Of a stretch of DNA of 64,000 nt, positions 1-11,524 are shown in pieces. Every line of letters begins with the position of its first letter. Within the stretch, counting starts at the first letter, position 1. The notes below the pieces were generated by a model. It saw only the letters and a list, made by a program, of their open reading frames with translations. It did no database searches and had not been told where the DNA came from. Both the position numbers and the translations under genes were made by a program. This stretch comes from Cymbidium sinense (lineage: Eukaryota; Streptophyta; Magnoliopsida; Asparagales; Orchidaceae): NCBI GenBank assembly GCA_021442155.1, contig CM038218.1:57225161-57289160 (forward strand), given 5' to 3'.

Positions 1-1511
1 GTTATTTAAATGAATAGGGTTTATTATTTAGAGTTTAAGATTTAGGGTTTGGGGTTTAGGGTTAGGGTTTAGGTTTGTAGATTAGGGTTTAGGGTTAGTT
101 TTTTGGGATTTGGGATTTAGGTAGGTTTTATTTATTTTAGTTTAGTTTATTTTTTGTTTGGGGAGTTTATTTTATTTTGTTTATTTTAGGTTTAATTTTT
201 TTGTTTGAATTATAAAATTTTATTTATTTATTTTGAATTTTTATTTTTTTAGGTTTAAGGTTTAGGTTCTTATTTAGTTTTCTTCTAGTTATTTTATTTT
301 TTTTACTTGTTTTTATTTAATTTGGTTTTTATTTTCAAGTTTATTTCATTTTTTTAGTTTAGTTTAGATTTTTATTTTAGTTTAGTTTTATTTTTTTTAT
401 TTTATTTTACATTAGGTTTAGGTTTGGGTTTTTAATTTAGGTTTTATTTTTATTTTATTATTTAATTCATTTGATTTAGGTTTTATTTATTTATAGGGGT
501 TTTATTTGGTAGGTTTGGGTTTTAATTTAGATTTAGTGTTTAGGGTCTTATTTATGTCATAGGTTTTTGGGGTAAGGTTTGGGGTTGAGTTTAGGCATGA
601 GTTATAGGTTTAGTACAGGATTAGTTTTAGGGTTAAAGTTTAAATTTTTGTTTAATAAATTAAGTAAACTAATGGTTTAGGTTTATTTGGATTTATTTTT
701 ATTTATTTAATTGTATTTTAGTTTTATTTTTTAGGGTTATGTTCATTTTTATTTAGTTTAGTTTTTTTTATTTTAGGTTTATTTATTTAATGGGTTTTAT
801 TTTGGTTGTTTTTTTTTTTTGGTTTAGGTTTGGTTTTAGTTTATTTTTTAATTTAGTTTTATTTTTATTTTATTTTTAGGTTTAGGTTTTATTTTATTCT
901 TTTAGTTTATGCTTTGATTTTTCTTTAAGTTTTTTTTTTAGTTTAGTTTATGTTTATTTTATCTTCACTTTTAGTTTAGGTTTAGGTTTGGGTTTAGTTT
1001 ATTTAAGGTTGGGTTTAGGTTTTATTTATTCACTTTAGTTTATTTAGTTTGGGTTTAAGTTTATTTTTATTTTTATTTTAGGTTTAGGTTTTAGGTTTAT
1101 AATTTATGTTTTATTTTTTTAGGATTTTTATGTTTAAAGTTTGGGTTTTTAGATTTTATTTTATTTTATGTTGGGGTTTTAGTTTTATTTATTTAGGTTT
1201 TGGAGTTTGGTTTAGGTTTTATTTTATTTATTTTAATTTTGTTTTATTTTTTATTTATTTTCTTTTTTAGGTTTAGGTTTAGTTTAGGTTTTTTTTTATT
1301 TTAATTTTTATATATATATATATATATATGTTTATGTTTTTTTATTTATTATTTATAGGTTTTATTTAGTTTGGGTTTGAACTTTTAGATTGATTTAAGG
1401 TTTAGGGTTTAGGGTTTGAGTTTTAGGGAAGTTTAGGGTTAAGGGTTTAATAGATTTGTTTAATCAGTTGAGTTTAAAGTTTAGGGTTTAGGGTTTAGAT
1501 TTTGGTTTATT
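1..1511. repeat. Telomere-like satellite, G-rich orientation
   Basis: The tract consists almost entirely of T, A and G on the + strand. Near-perfect TTTAGGG runs occur around 45-100 and 1390-1500, and between them lies AT-rich TTTATTTTATTTTAGG-type sequence. A diverged monomer anchor (AATTAAGTAAACTAATGG) lies near 655-678. C is nearly absent. No coding potential is visible, because the open stretches are low-complexity and rich in Phe, Leu and Tyr. The degeneracy could be genuine decay of interstitial telomeric DNA or partly a base-calling effect. Confidence 0.85.
1309..1329. repeat. (TA)n microsatellite
   Basis: About ten TA dinucleotides sit inside the AT-rich part of the satellite. Confidence 0.9.
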
Positions 1512-1930
1512 ATTTTTTTTAACAAAGAATAAATTCAGATTCAATATTTCTTCTTTTTGATTTGATTAACCAAGTAACACACCAAGTTTTCTAAGACTCA
1601 AGCTACGACATAGATAAAAAATGAGCACACATAGAGCAAATCAAAAACCACAAATAACTAGAACTATCTCTTCATTAAGACACATTTCCATGGGAGCATT
1701 GACCATTTTTGGTTTCATTAATGAACCCACCTCTAGTGGAAGGATCCAATCATATTCTCGATCTCTCCCTCTCCACCATGGCTATAACCTCCATCGCTCC
1801 TTTCTAAAGCCATTTCTTACCACCTCCTCCATTAAACACTCCATATCCCCAGAATGATAATGTTGCCTCACTTATGTATCATTTTGACTAGTTGATGATT
1901 ATGTTATGCCATCAAGGTTTTCATTCTTTA
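1512..1930 (-). pseudogene. GRP: GRP retro-pseudogene fragment, copy 1
   Basis: Read on the minus strand, this is the 3' part of a glycine-rich RNA-binding protein mRNA. It contains the end of the RRM, a degenerate glycine-rich tail, a 3' UTR and a poly(A), seen as a T-run at 1512-1520. It aligns with the better-preserved copies at 27051 and 20140: the UTR landmark reading CTTGGTGTGTTACTTGG on the sense strand and the CATTCTT 5' border are both present. The glycine codons have decayed, so no protein is encoded. The 5' border at about 1930 runs straight into satellite. Confidence 0.8.
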
Positions 1931-2020
1931 AGTTTAGGTTTATTTTTTAGGGTTTAGCTTTATTTTAATTTATTTAGCTACTTTAGCTTTATTTTAGGGT
2001 TTATTTTTTATTTATATTTT
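1931..2020. repeat. Short telomere-like satellite spacer
   Basis: G-rich-orientation satellite (TTTAGGTTTATTTTTTAGGG type) separates the GRP 5' border from the 3' end of a LINE fragment. Confidence 0.7.
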
Positions 2021-2840
2021 ATTACCATAAAGTAAATAATGTCCTTAAAGGGTAAAGCTTAGAAATCTACCAATCATAGAGCTATAAGAAACCTAAAGAG
2101 TTAAACCCCATCTAAATCTAGAAGAAAACAAACCAAAGAGCAAAAACAACATCTAAAAAACATAAAATGAAAACTTCTGAAACTATAATAAATGGTTGAT
2201 CAAATAGTTAACCAAAAAACAAAATCAAAATCTAAAGAGAAATAATTTAAGATCATCTCAACAACATATGAGCATCCAAACTTCATAATGAATTCAATCA
2301 TATGTAAAACTACCAACTAGAGAATGAGTAACACAAGGCATCATTGCAATATAAATGTAGCCAACCCACTAAACAAAACACACAATAGGCCAATCACATA
2401 GCATGAATTAGAAGATCATTGGGCAAGCTATGAAACCATACCAACCATCCAACATATTTCACAACCAAGGCCACACACAAAAAGATACCAATCACAAAAC
2501 CAAAGTTCCCAATTAAGGATCCAAATCATGACACACCAAAGGCTCCAACAAATTAGCCAGAAGATGAAAAATCAACAAAGAGAAAAGTAGCCATTAAAGC
2601 TAAAAGTCCTCCACCAAATGATAGTAAAACATTCACAAGACAACCACCAGAAAAGCCATCATTAATAACCAATAGGAAGGACCCTAGTAGCCAAGGAAAA
2701 TAAAAGAATAGCCAACCATCAATAGAGAGACAACCAACCAATTGATACTTCATTGACCACATAATCATGTAAAACCAATAGTAGCCATCAAGCCAAGATC
2801 ACCTAAGATAGCTAAGTAAAGAACAACCACTAGTCATAAG
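2021..2840 (-). mobile_element. L1-like LINE, 3' fragment
   Basis: The minus-strand 3' end (reading GGTAATAAAAT) matches the ends of the LINE copies at 39645 and 49687. The body is the same purine-rich (on +) 3' region, with recurring AACCAACCA, AGTAGCCAT and AAAATAGC words, seen downstream of RNase H in the copy at 39645-41545. Only the 3' region is present, so this is a 5'-truncated insertion. Hydrophobic minus-strand open stretches here are a by-product of the composition and I do not call them genes. The 5' limit is uncertain by tens of bases. Confidence 0.65.
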
Positions 2841-5800
2841 ACACTTCTAACAAATATGTAAACACTTAACCTAAGCCTAAAGACTTAGAATAACCATATT
2901 AGGTTATGCCTAAGATAATCACACCTACAACAACCCAAATCAAATACATGTTCACCTTCTCAAACCAAACCTCAAGTTCACAAATTTAGATCCAAATCAA
3001 GCCAATTAAAAACCAAATGATTGAAGCCCAAGATCAAATCAAACATGAAACCCTTCCAAATATGACCTATCCAATGGACTTAGCCAAATCTTAATCCAAA
3101 TCAATCAAAAATCAATTTTTCTCATAATCAATTTATATCATCAATCATCTTTCTAAATATAAATCAAATCTACATTCAAATGATCAAAACTAAATCAAAC
3201 TAAATTAATTTAAATCAAAACCCTAAGCCATATGACCTATCCCATGGACTTGCAAATCTTAATTCAAATCAATTTAGTCTCAATTGATTTTCTCAATATA
3301 AATCATATTTTCAATTATCTTCATAAATTTAAATAAAATATACATTTAAATCATCAAAACTAAATCAAACCAAAATCCAAACTTAACATGACCGAACTCC
3401 ATGGACTTAGCCAAATTTGTTCATTCCAAAACCCAAATTCAATTGATTTTCTAATAAATCAATCATACCTTCAATCATATTCACAAATATAAATGAATTC
3501 TATAATCATCAAGCCAAACTAATATCAACTCAAGTAAAATCTAACTTAACCCTCTTGACTTGAAATGTTCAAATGAACCAAAACTCATTTGAGACCAATT
3601 GCAATTGAATTTATATATCAATCCCAAATACATATATAAACTCAACTTTCAAACCCCCAAAATCAAACCAACTAAACCCAATTGATCCACTTCACCCATA
3701 GTGGCTAATTTGACCTATTTGAGCCAAGTTTTAATCCTACCCAAATTGGGTGAACTAAGCTCAAAACCTCCCATGATTGTTGATCACCCTAGGTTGATCA
3801 TTATCAAATTGGTCAAACTAATTCAACTTGGTTATTTGACCAAGTCTACCCCTTAACCCATATGAACCCAAACTAGCAAAATTACAACAAAGCCAAATCC
3901 CTTGAAACTAATGATTCATATCAAATAAAAATCAATATTTGAATATGACTTGACCTTCAATTGAGTCAAACCAAACCCAATTGGCCCTATTGACCCATGT
4001 TGACCCAAATTGACCTAAAAGACCATATTGGGTCAAATGAAAATATAAACCATATTGATTGCAACCAATAGCTCAAGTTCATTCCAAATTAATTGTTGAA
4101 CTTGACCAAAGCCATTTCAACTCATTTCCACTCAAACACATAAAAAAATCATTCTTGAGATCCCTAGCTACCCAGGATGAGCCATTAGAGCCATTCCCAA
4201 AGCTCCAAAATCGTTCTCAATCGATGCCATTCCGTCAATCAATAAGACACTCCCATTTTGACCTAGCTTCCCCATTTCTCCATCAAACTCAAATTAACAT
4301 TGCGCACCTTCACTAGGCCTCATCGAGAAAGAACGAATCATTTCCCAAGCTTCCAAGCATCAAGGTGGGACTTCAATCAAAGTCGAGCTCAAATTGTCGG
4401 TTCATGGCCGAGTGAACATCAAGGAATTGATCCAATTTCCAGTCAATAAGACTTCATCTCCACTAGATGAAGCTTCCTCAATCATTTGAGCCACCGGTCT
4501 TGAGCTCCGGTGAGGTATGCTTCCAAAATTGATCCTTAAGAAAAATGGGTTGGAGCTTTTTGAAGAAAACTTGCATCTCGTGTGATCTTGACCATTGGAT
4601 CCCTCAATCGTGGGTGTGGGATCCTTTTGGAGATTGGCTTCGTGTAAGCTCAAATCATGTGAGCAAATGGCAGAGCTCCATTCAACACTTATGTGACATT
4701 AGATCGCACCATCATTTGCATGATCGAATGGGCCGGTCATGATAAGATCGCTAGATTGATCTAATTTAATCTTATTAAGTAGGATTAATCATAGTCATTT
4801 GATCTTAGATCGGATGGTGGATGGCATCCATCACGCCATGTAGGCAAGTTAGATAAGTTTTAAGTAGTCACACACCATGTGGAAATGCCAGCATCATAAA
4901 CGCATTGCGTAACATGATTAGGCTTTAATCAGCTTAAAGTCATTTTAACTGAAAATTCTAAAATCATAAAAAATCATAGAAAATAAAAAAATGCAAATAA
5001 ATACTCATTTTAAAGGTATTTCAAAGGAGAATCAATTAAAATGATCTTACCTAATTTTGAATAGTAATGAAGGTTTAAAAAATTTAATTAGCTTAATTAC
5101 TCTTACTTAAAGTAATTAATCCCAAATTTTATGGGTTAATTTAATGGGATGACCTCTACCTCCCATGATTTTCTTTGGATTTATTACTCACTTAGTTAAG
5201 AAAATTGACTAATTAAACCTTAACTACTCTTTTAAGTTAATTAATGATTAATTAATCATGAATAGTAATAAATTAGTTTATAAGTTTATTAATCATTGTT
5301 CAACAATAAGTGAACTAAGGAATAGGGATGGGATCCCTTTCCCTAACTTCATTTCTCCCTTTTTAAAAATGAAACTAATTAATATTTAACTAGTTAATTA
5401 AATCACTTAATCAAATTGAAATCATAATCACATCAGACCTTAATTAATTAAATCATGGGGTAGATCTTTGGGTGTTTAATAACCTAAAGGCATTTAATAA
5501 AATTATGGTTAGTCCACATGTGTGGAAAACCATAAGAGTAATTAATTAATTCCCTTAATCTAATTAAATAATAATCATGAGCCAATTGCATTTGGCCCAT
5601 TTTATTTCCTTGGATCATTGCAAGTTTATTTTCCATTCATATCATGTTGGCTCATAATTATTTAGTTAATTACTTTTAGGTGACATAGGTAAAGGTAATT
5701 AATTCATCTAATTAGGGGTTCAACTTAATTAACCCATAAAATAAAATTAATTACATTTACTTAAATTAAATCAAATCACTAATGTGGGGATGGGTTTAAA

Positions 5801-8577
5801 ATAGCAAGTGATGATTTATTTTCTCCTCTTTAAATCAAATCAAATCTAAAACTTAATTAATAAAGAAGCTTTGGTTTGCATTAAATAATCTTATTTGATT
5901 TGATTGTCCTTAAGAACTAGTTTGGTTGAATGAATCACATGCTTATATTTCATTATCCTTTTTCCAATCATGTTAGATTTGGTATGTCATTTCAATTCAT
6001 GCATCCATATTTTCAAAATCAAGTAAAATAAAATGTATTTCCTTTATGTAAGCTTGCATGTGTTGATTTAATTTAATATATGTGTGGCTATTATCACTAT
6101 TAAATCCAAATATATTTTTCAAAAGCTTAAATAAATAATTATATTTGTTGATGCTAGTTATAAATACATAAGAAATCCATGTGCTTAAAGCTTAAGTGTA
6201 TGAATGTTGAGTTATCTTTCCTCTATTCAAGTGTTGATTTATATAAGATTGAATGGTAATGGGTATATAGTCTAGACATCCCAGTAATACGAGGCTTTAG
6301 CTAGTGCCATGGAGGCCATTTGATTACCTCACTTCCCTGGTTTATCAACGGCACATACCCATTTGATTTCATTCTTATGTATTTCAACATTAGAATTTGG
6401 ATAGAGCTTTAATTCATATATATAAATGATTCAATAAAAAAATATACAATCTTTGCATGGTTTTCTTTCCCTCATTTATGTATACATCAATGAATGTCCA
6501 AGAAAAGCAAGTATACTGTCTGGTCATCCTAGGAATAGGAGGCTTTAGTTATCCCCAAGGAGGTCATTTGATTACCTCACTTCCATGGTTTAATAATGAC
6601 ACATACTTACCTATATCTTTGTACATGTATATGTATATGTCATTAGTAAATGAAAATCCCATTTGACATTAAAATTGTATGCATTCATAATTGACTAAGT
6701 GGTTAAATTAATTAGCCATATGATTTGGAGCTTACTTCATATGTTCATGTATACAATTTACATATGTTTGAATGCAAATGGGTATATAAGCTAGACATCT
6801 TGAGAATATGAGTTTTAGCTAGCTCCAAGGAGGTCATTTGATTAGCTCACTTCCAGGTTTAACAATGGCACATGCCTATTTAATTTCATTCTTATGTCCT
6901 TTTGTATAAGAATTTGGATAAAGCTTTAAATTAATATGTTTAAATAATTTAATCAAATAAAATATAAATTCAAAACATACACATAAATTCATGATTTAAC
7001 TGTGCTAAAATATGTTTCATGTATAGATACACTTAGGATTAAATCATTTAATAAGACATTCACTAAAGAGAACTAAATCAAATTAATATAGTTTAGAAAG
7101 TGACTTAAGGTAGGGATGAAAGGGAAATCTCTTTTTCTCTCTTTATAACACTTAGTTGCTAAGTGTAATCAAATGAAATAAAAGAAAACACAAATTAAAA
7201 TTCTCAAATCAAATAAACTACTTCAAGTGAAATCAACCTTTCATGTTAAATTGAATCCTTATACACTTAGAAAATACAATAGTAATGCCTAAGACTTACC
7301 ACACACAAGCCTTAATACACACATTAGAATTAAGTCACCACTTATAGCTCTAAGTTAGGATGGTGTATGATGTGATGTATGTTTTGTTTTATGATGTTGT
7401 TTTAGATTTAATGTTAGGGTGTATGCTTAGGATGATAGGCCAATTTTAGCCTAATCATGTTTTTTGTTAAGGGATAATGCTTAAGAGTTGGTTAAAATAA
7501 ATGTGATGCTCTTTTGTAGGTTGCTTAAATCCTTAAGCATAATCCAAGTTAGGACAGTGGGCTTAGTTACCCATGTGTAGGGTGTTAAGTCCAAATTATA
7601 AATACAACTTGGGATTATATGTATATTTAGCTAACCTCTATTTTAGGTGTAGTTAGATATACTTTTCCCCATAAATGTATTTTTTTGCAATAGGAATTAG
7701 GATTAGTGCTATGGGGATTAGAGATGGCTAGAAGGCTTTATCTGGGGTGCCTTGTGATGCCTTTGAAAGTAAGCACCATCCAAATTAAAGAAGGAACCAA
7801 ATCAGAAATGGAGATATGAAGAAAGAAGACCCCATAGCATTTAATACAATTATAATTATTCTTTCATATTCCAGGTTGTATAAGGGTAGAGCTCGGCTAC
7901 CCATCTTTTCTCTCTTCGGGTTATATGGTGGTACTCGACCACACCAACCTTTTATTCTTTTATGATAGTTTATATAATTATTTGATGTATGTTTACATTA
8001 TGCATTAGGATGGCATATTTTTGATAGTTACTTAAATGATTGATGCTTTAACACGTGGCTTGGATACGATTAGGATCTTGGGTAAAAATAACTTTTCTAC
8101 CCAACTAATCACTCATAACTAAATTTTAAACAACTCATAACCTCATCATAAAGCCAAAGAAATAAATAGGATAATTAAAAGATTTTGCAACCCCTTAGTT
8201 TATGGTTGTATGTTTCACATCATGCATATTCTTTCTCTCTTGAACATGAAGGATCTCCATCCTTGCGATAAAGGAATGCTTGACTTGTGAGGGCATCCCT
8301 TGTGTGGAGAACACCTTCTTCTAGTTTATTTGACCCATAACTTATTTCATCATGCATTTAGGCATAATAAATCCTAAAGCCTCTATCAAAATGATATGTC
8401 TATAATGAAATAAAATTTGAAAAGATTTTGCCTCTATAGATTAAGTCATATTCCATACCACTCATGCTCTAGTCTCTTAGGAAGTGTGTTTGGGACTTTA
8501 GTTCTTTCTAATTAAATAACTACCTAGCTATCTTGCAATTCATAAGATTATATGGTTTTAAAATTGTAGGAAGTTAG
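2841..8577 (+). mobile_element. Gypsy-like retroelement, long non-coding (LTR-like) region, copy A
   Basis: This AT-rich stretch of about 5.7 kb has no sustained ORF. From about 4110 to 6345 it matches, in reverse complement, the end of the window (62448-64000). From about 6446 to 7905 it matches 23294-24892. It is therefore a dispersed repeat. It stops just before a sequence resembling a tRNA primer-binding site (8578), and the bases before that (TTGTA) could be a mutated LTR end (TTGCA), so a very long LTR is the best guess. I could not identify the left LTR end or a target-site duplication. The orientation is inferred from the primer-binding-site-like sequence only. Confidence 0.5.
6262..6885 (+). 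repeat. Three-copy internal repeat of ~105 bp in the Gypsy-like element
   Basis: A block of about 105 bp occurs at about 6262-6370, 6505-6608 and 6777-6885. It runs from GTATATAGTCTAGACATCC through GAGGCTTTAGCTAG and GGAGGTCATTTGATTACCTC to a tail of the AACAATGGCACATGCC type. Copies are spaced about 240-275 bp apart. Two copies recur in element copy B (about 23365-23460 and 23626-23720), and one recurs in reverse at the edge of copy C (62448-62525). Tandem blocks of this sort are common in LTR and UTR regions; no function is apparent. Confidence 0.8.
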
Positions 8578-8594
8578 TGGCGACCACTCGGTGG
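8578..8594 (+). other. Possible primer-binding site (PBS-like)
   Basis: The sequence TGGCGACCACTCGGTGG resembles the TGGCG-type primer-binding sites that follow the 5' LTR in many plant Gypsy elements. It lies ten bases after TTGTA. Its orientation implies an internal region to the right. The nearest gag-protease remnant, however, is on the opposite strand, so the assignment is tentative. Confidence 0.35.
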
Positions 8595-9239
8595 TTATAA
8601 GTCTAGAAGTCAAACAATTTATTCTCTCTTATGAAAGTTACCCTTATGTCCACCTATCGCTTAGATTTGGGTGCTTTTGCTTCATTACTAAAGCTCCCTA
8701 GATTTAGGATCCATGGTAGCTATTTCTTTTATGCTACGAGCATAAATCCTTATCTCTTAGGCATTCCCACAACCTTGTGTTAGTGGATTAGAAGCCCTAA
8801 TAATCTAATTAAATTTCAACTCAAAACATAAAAATCTCCTCAACTTCAAAATTATAAAGCCTAATCATAGGATATATTGGAATGCTCGCTAGGCTTTCTA
8901 ATATCATGAGCATTTCTTACTTATTTTAATTGGATTCCAAAAATAAGTCTTCTCCTTGAACTTTCCCAATTGATTTTCCAAATATATACAATCCTTTGAT
9001 AGTCTAACCTTGAAATCTTTTAGATGATAATTGTCTACTTTGATCAAGAGTATTCTTAAGAAATTTCATTTCCTAAGATATAATTAAGTATGGAGGCTTG
9101 CCTCCATAGACCAGAACCGGTTTAATATAAACCTACTTTATTCATTCATGTAAAGTGGGAGAAAAATCTCTGGTACATTCATAGACCCATCATGCCTTAG
9201 GAGTCCTTATTACATGATTAGGTCTATTATAGGCTGATG
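8595..9239. other. Unassigned element-internal sequence
   Basis: This AT-rich non-coding stretch lies between the PBS-like site and the inverted protease remnant. A short inverted repeat (GGAGGCTTGCCTCC) occurs near 9092. No coding domain is recognised on either strand. Confidence 0.4.
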
Positions 9240-9249
9240 CTTCTTATCT

Positions 9250-9795
9250 TTTGAGATAGTACATCATAACTCAATGTTATACCTGATCACCTCAAAAGTA
9301 CCCCACATGATCTGCATGGTGTCCCATAAATCAAATAAATACCACAAGGCCCTCTCACATTGTTCATTGAATTCTCTCAACATCATCCTTTCTTTTTGGA
9401 GTTTGGTGATGCCAATCTTTAAGTAGGCAAGGTTCTTAGACTCATAATGTTGATTGATACACAGTCAAAAACTCTGGATAGCTATCACATCCACTATAAT
9501 ATAAAGAGGCGGTTGTGCTCGGTCGTCCCTAGGAGTAAGTCTTCATCATTGAATGTAATTCCTAAGATGTCCTTCAAGTGGCATGCCTCCTCTTTAGTAG
9601 CGATCAGCTGAGCTAAGCATATCTCTAGATCAAGTAAGGCCTTGATTAGAGATTCCCTCATCTCTTTGGATAAGATAAGGGCGTTGCATATGCTTAACTT
9701 AGCTGGAAACTTTCTAAGGTGAGCTAGGACATTGTAATCAACTCTATGGCTTGGTCCTCCACAAGCATATCCATGGGTGGAGCATCTATGGAGGG
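9250..9795 (-). pseudogene. Decayed Gypsy aspartic protease (retropepsin) region
   Basis: On minus, the motif ITFNDEDLLLGTTEHNRL (about 9562-9505) precedes a degenerate VSINIMSLRTL. This is the usual order ahead of and across the catalytic loop of plant Gypsy proteases, where intact relatives carry DPGSAVN-type residues. The catalytic Asp-Ser/Thr-Gly triplet is lost. TFEVI and a YN-like remnant follow at the expected distance. The region lies directly downstream of gag, as in a gag-pol polyprotein. Confidence 0.65.
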
Positions 9796-9799
9796 GCTA

Positions 9800-11524
9800 T
9801 CTACTGGAACCAATGCCTTGCTTACCCTTATCCTGAGGTATTACCATAGGAGGTAGAACATTGCCACTGCATAGGTTGACTTCAATGACTTCTTGGAATG
9901 TTGAGCTTATGGAAAATTCTACCTTCTCATCAGGCATACCTAGAGCTTTTCTTATGGGATCCTCAGAGTCAGTTGACTCCAAGTCAATCTCAAGAGGTGA
10001 ACGATTGATTGAGAAGGATAGTACTTTGAATCAAAAGAAAGGATTGGAACTACTAGAGCTATTATTTTTATTTATACCCAGAGAGCTTTTAATAAGAATA
10101 CAATCAAGAGCACCTGAAGTAGACAATATATAAGTAGAATAATCTTTTTTCATTAATTTCTTTTTTGGTGGAGGTACATGATAGAAATCAAATAAAGTAA
10201 GAAGAGTAAGGGATTTAGTGCATTTATCAGTAAATACTACGCTCCTACAAGTAGAAGAGGAGCTAGTAGAAGAGGTGGTAGTAGATGGAGAGTCTGGACT
10301 TGGATGGTGGGCTGCTCTTGGACTATCTCGAGCAAGTATGGTGGTGAGTTGTTCTTTGCTATTGGGATGTCACCTTCCCCTTGATCCTTTGCAACTAGCA
10401 AACCTTCCTTGGTGTTGGAGGTTTGAGCTACTTGAGCACTTGCAAGGAAAGCTTCTTGATCTTAAATGATCTTCTTAGAGGTTGGGATAGGAAGATATCC
10501 TAAACTTCTTTGGTCTTAAGATGATGTAAGTATCCCCAAGGATTACTCTAACATAGCGGATGGTTGCTCTAATAAGTATTCCTTAGGGATAACTATGGCT
10601 CTCAACTTGTAGCGCACTCAAGCTAGTCCTTAAAAGTGATACAATCCTCCTCTAAGACATGGCTAACATGTGGTGGTAGGGGCAATATCTAAGATCATTG
10701 CTCTTGCCCACTTCCTCCGACTTAGGCTTACGGTAATTGAAAGTCAAGTATCTTTAAGAGATTCTTAAAGATTTTTCTAACTACCTCCTTCTTGAATGAA
10801 TATGGCTTATTCAATCTATCAACATGAGTAGGTGGAAAGTAGCTACCTGGTGATTGATATGAATATCACTGTTGTGTAGGCTATTGAGGTGGTCGAAATG
10901 GTTGTTGTGGCGGCTACGATGGCTGGTATGATGTCAAGGTGGAAGAGGGTGGTGTCAAGGAGGACGAGCTTGTAGTCTCTCCTATTGAACTTTGGCTGGC
11001 TACTTCCCTCTGTCCACTGACACAACTGCTCCTAGATTCTTCTCAAACATCTACGCTTGGACTTAGATGATTGGTCGGGAAAGGAAAATTGTTTGGCTTT
11101 CTCTTGTAGGCTAGCCACCTTGTTGATTAATTTCTCAAATGTTATGATGGTAAAGCCATAAAGAATGAAGGTGGCGCCATGGATATTCTTGAGAAGAATC
11201 TCAATGGCATGATGTTGGATAGCTATAGTTTGTATTTCATGCTCTTGCCACACGAGAATATAATCAACATGGGACTCATTGAGTTTGTTTCTCTCTTCAA
11301 TAAGGTGCTATTCACCCTCACCTAGCTCAAACCTCTTGATGAAGAGGTGCTCCAACTTAACAAAAGTCTTCACGAACCATTGGGCGTTTGAATACCAATC
11401 AAATGATACAACATATTGCTTAAAGGAAGAGGAGTGCGTTCTGCCATGTTGCAATAGCTGGCTCAAAAGTGTGCAATGTGTTATCGTGGGCTTTCAATGC
11501 TATCAAAGATCTTGAAGGATGGTG
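9800..11524 (-). pseudogene. gag: Decayed Gypsy gag
   Basis: The minus-strand translation gives recognisable Gag landmarks. KIFDSIESPR and HIAHF occur near the start (about 11490-11440). NGSVKTFVKLEHLFIKRF lies near 11380-11320, NKLNESHVDYILVW near 11290-11245, and FEKLINKVASLQEKAKQF near 11140-11085. Further on, KPYSFKKE and a RYCPYHHM/CITFKD-like stretch (about 10810-10620) match the Gag C-terminal region of plant Gypsy elements. In-frame stops and frame changes interrupt it throughout. The family's Gag coats element RNA and forms particles; this copy cannot. Confidence 0.75.

Larger units (their letters stand above)
9240..11524 (-). mobile_element. Ty3/Gypsy retrotransposon gag-protease remnant
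   Basis: Read on minus from 11524, this segment gives in order a plant Gypsy Gag and a retropepsin region, broken by many stops and frameshifts. RT, RNase H and integrase are not recognisable after the protease. The right edge abuts C-rich satellite at 11525 and no 5' LTR or leader remains, so the element is truncated at gag. It lies head-to-head with the PBS-like site at 8578, which implies an inversion or a second, nested element. Confidence 0.75.

Noticed and set aside
1..1500. A true chromosome-end telomere
   Set aside because: Repeats are highly degenerate, interrupted by retroelements and present in both orientations. This is interstitial or subtelomeric-like satellite, not a terminal array.
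6262..6885. CRISPR-like array (regularly spaced ~105 bp repeats)
   Set aside because: The repeats are too long and too diverged, only three copies occur, and the genome is a plant. They are an internal repeat of a retroelement.
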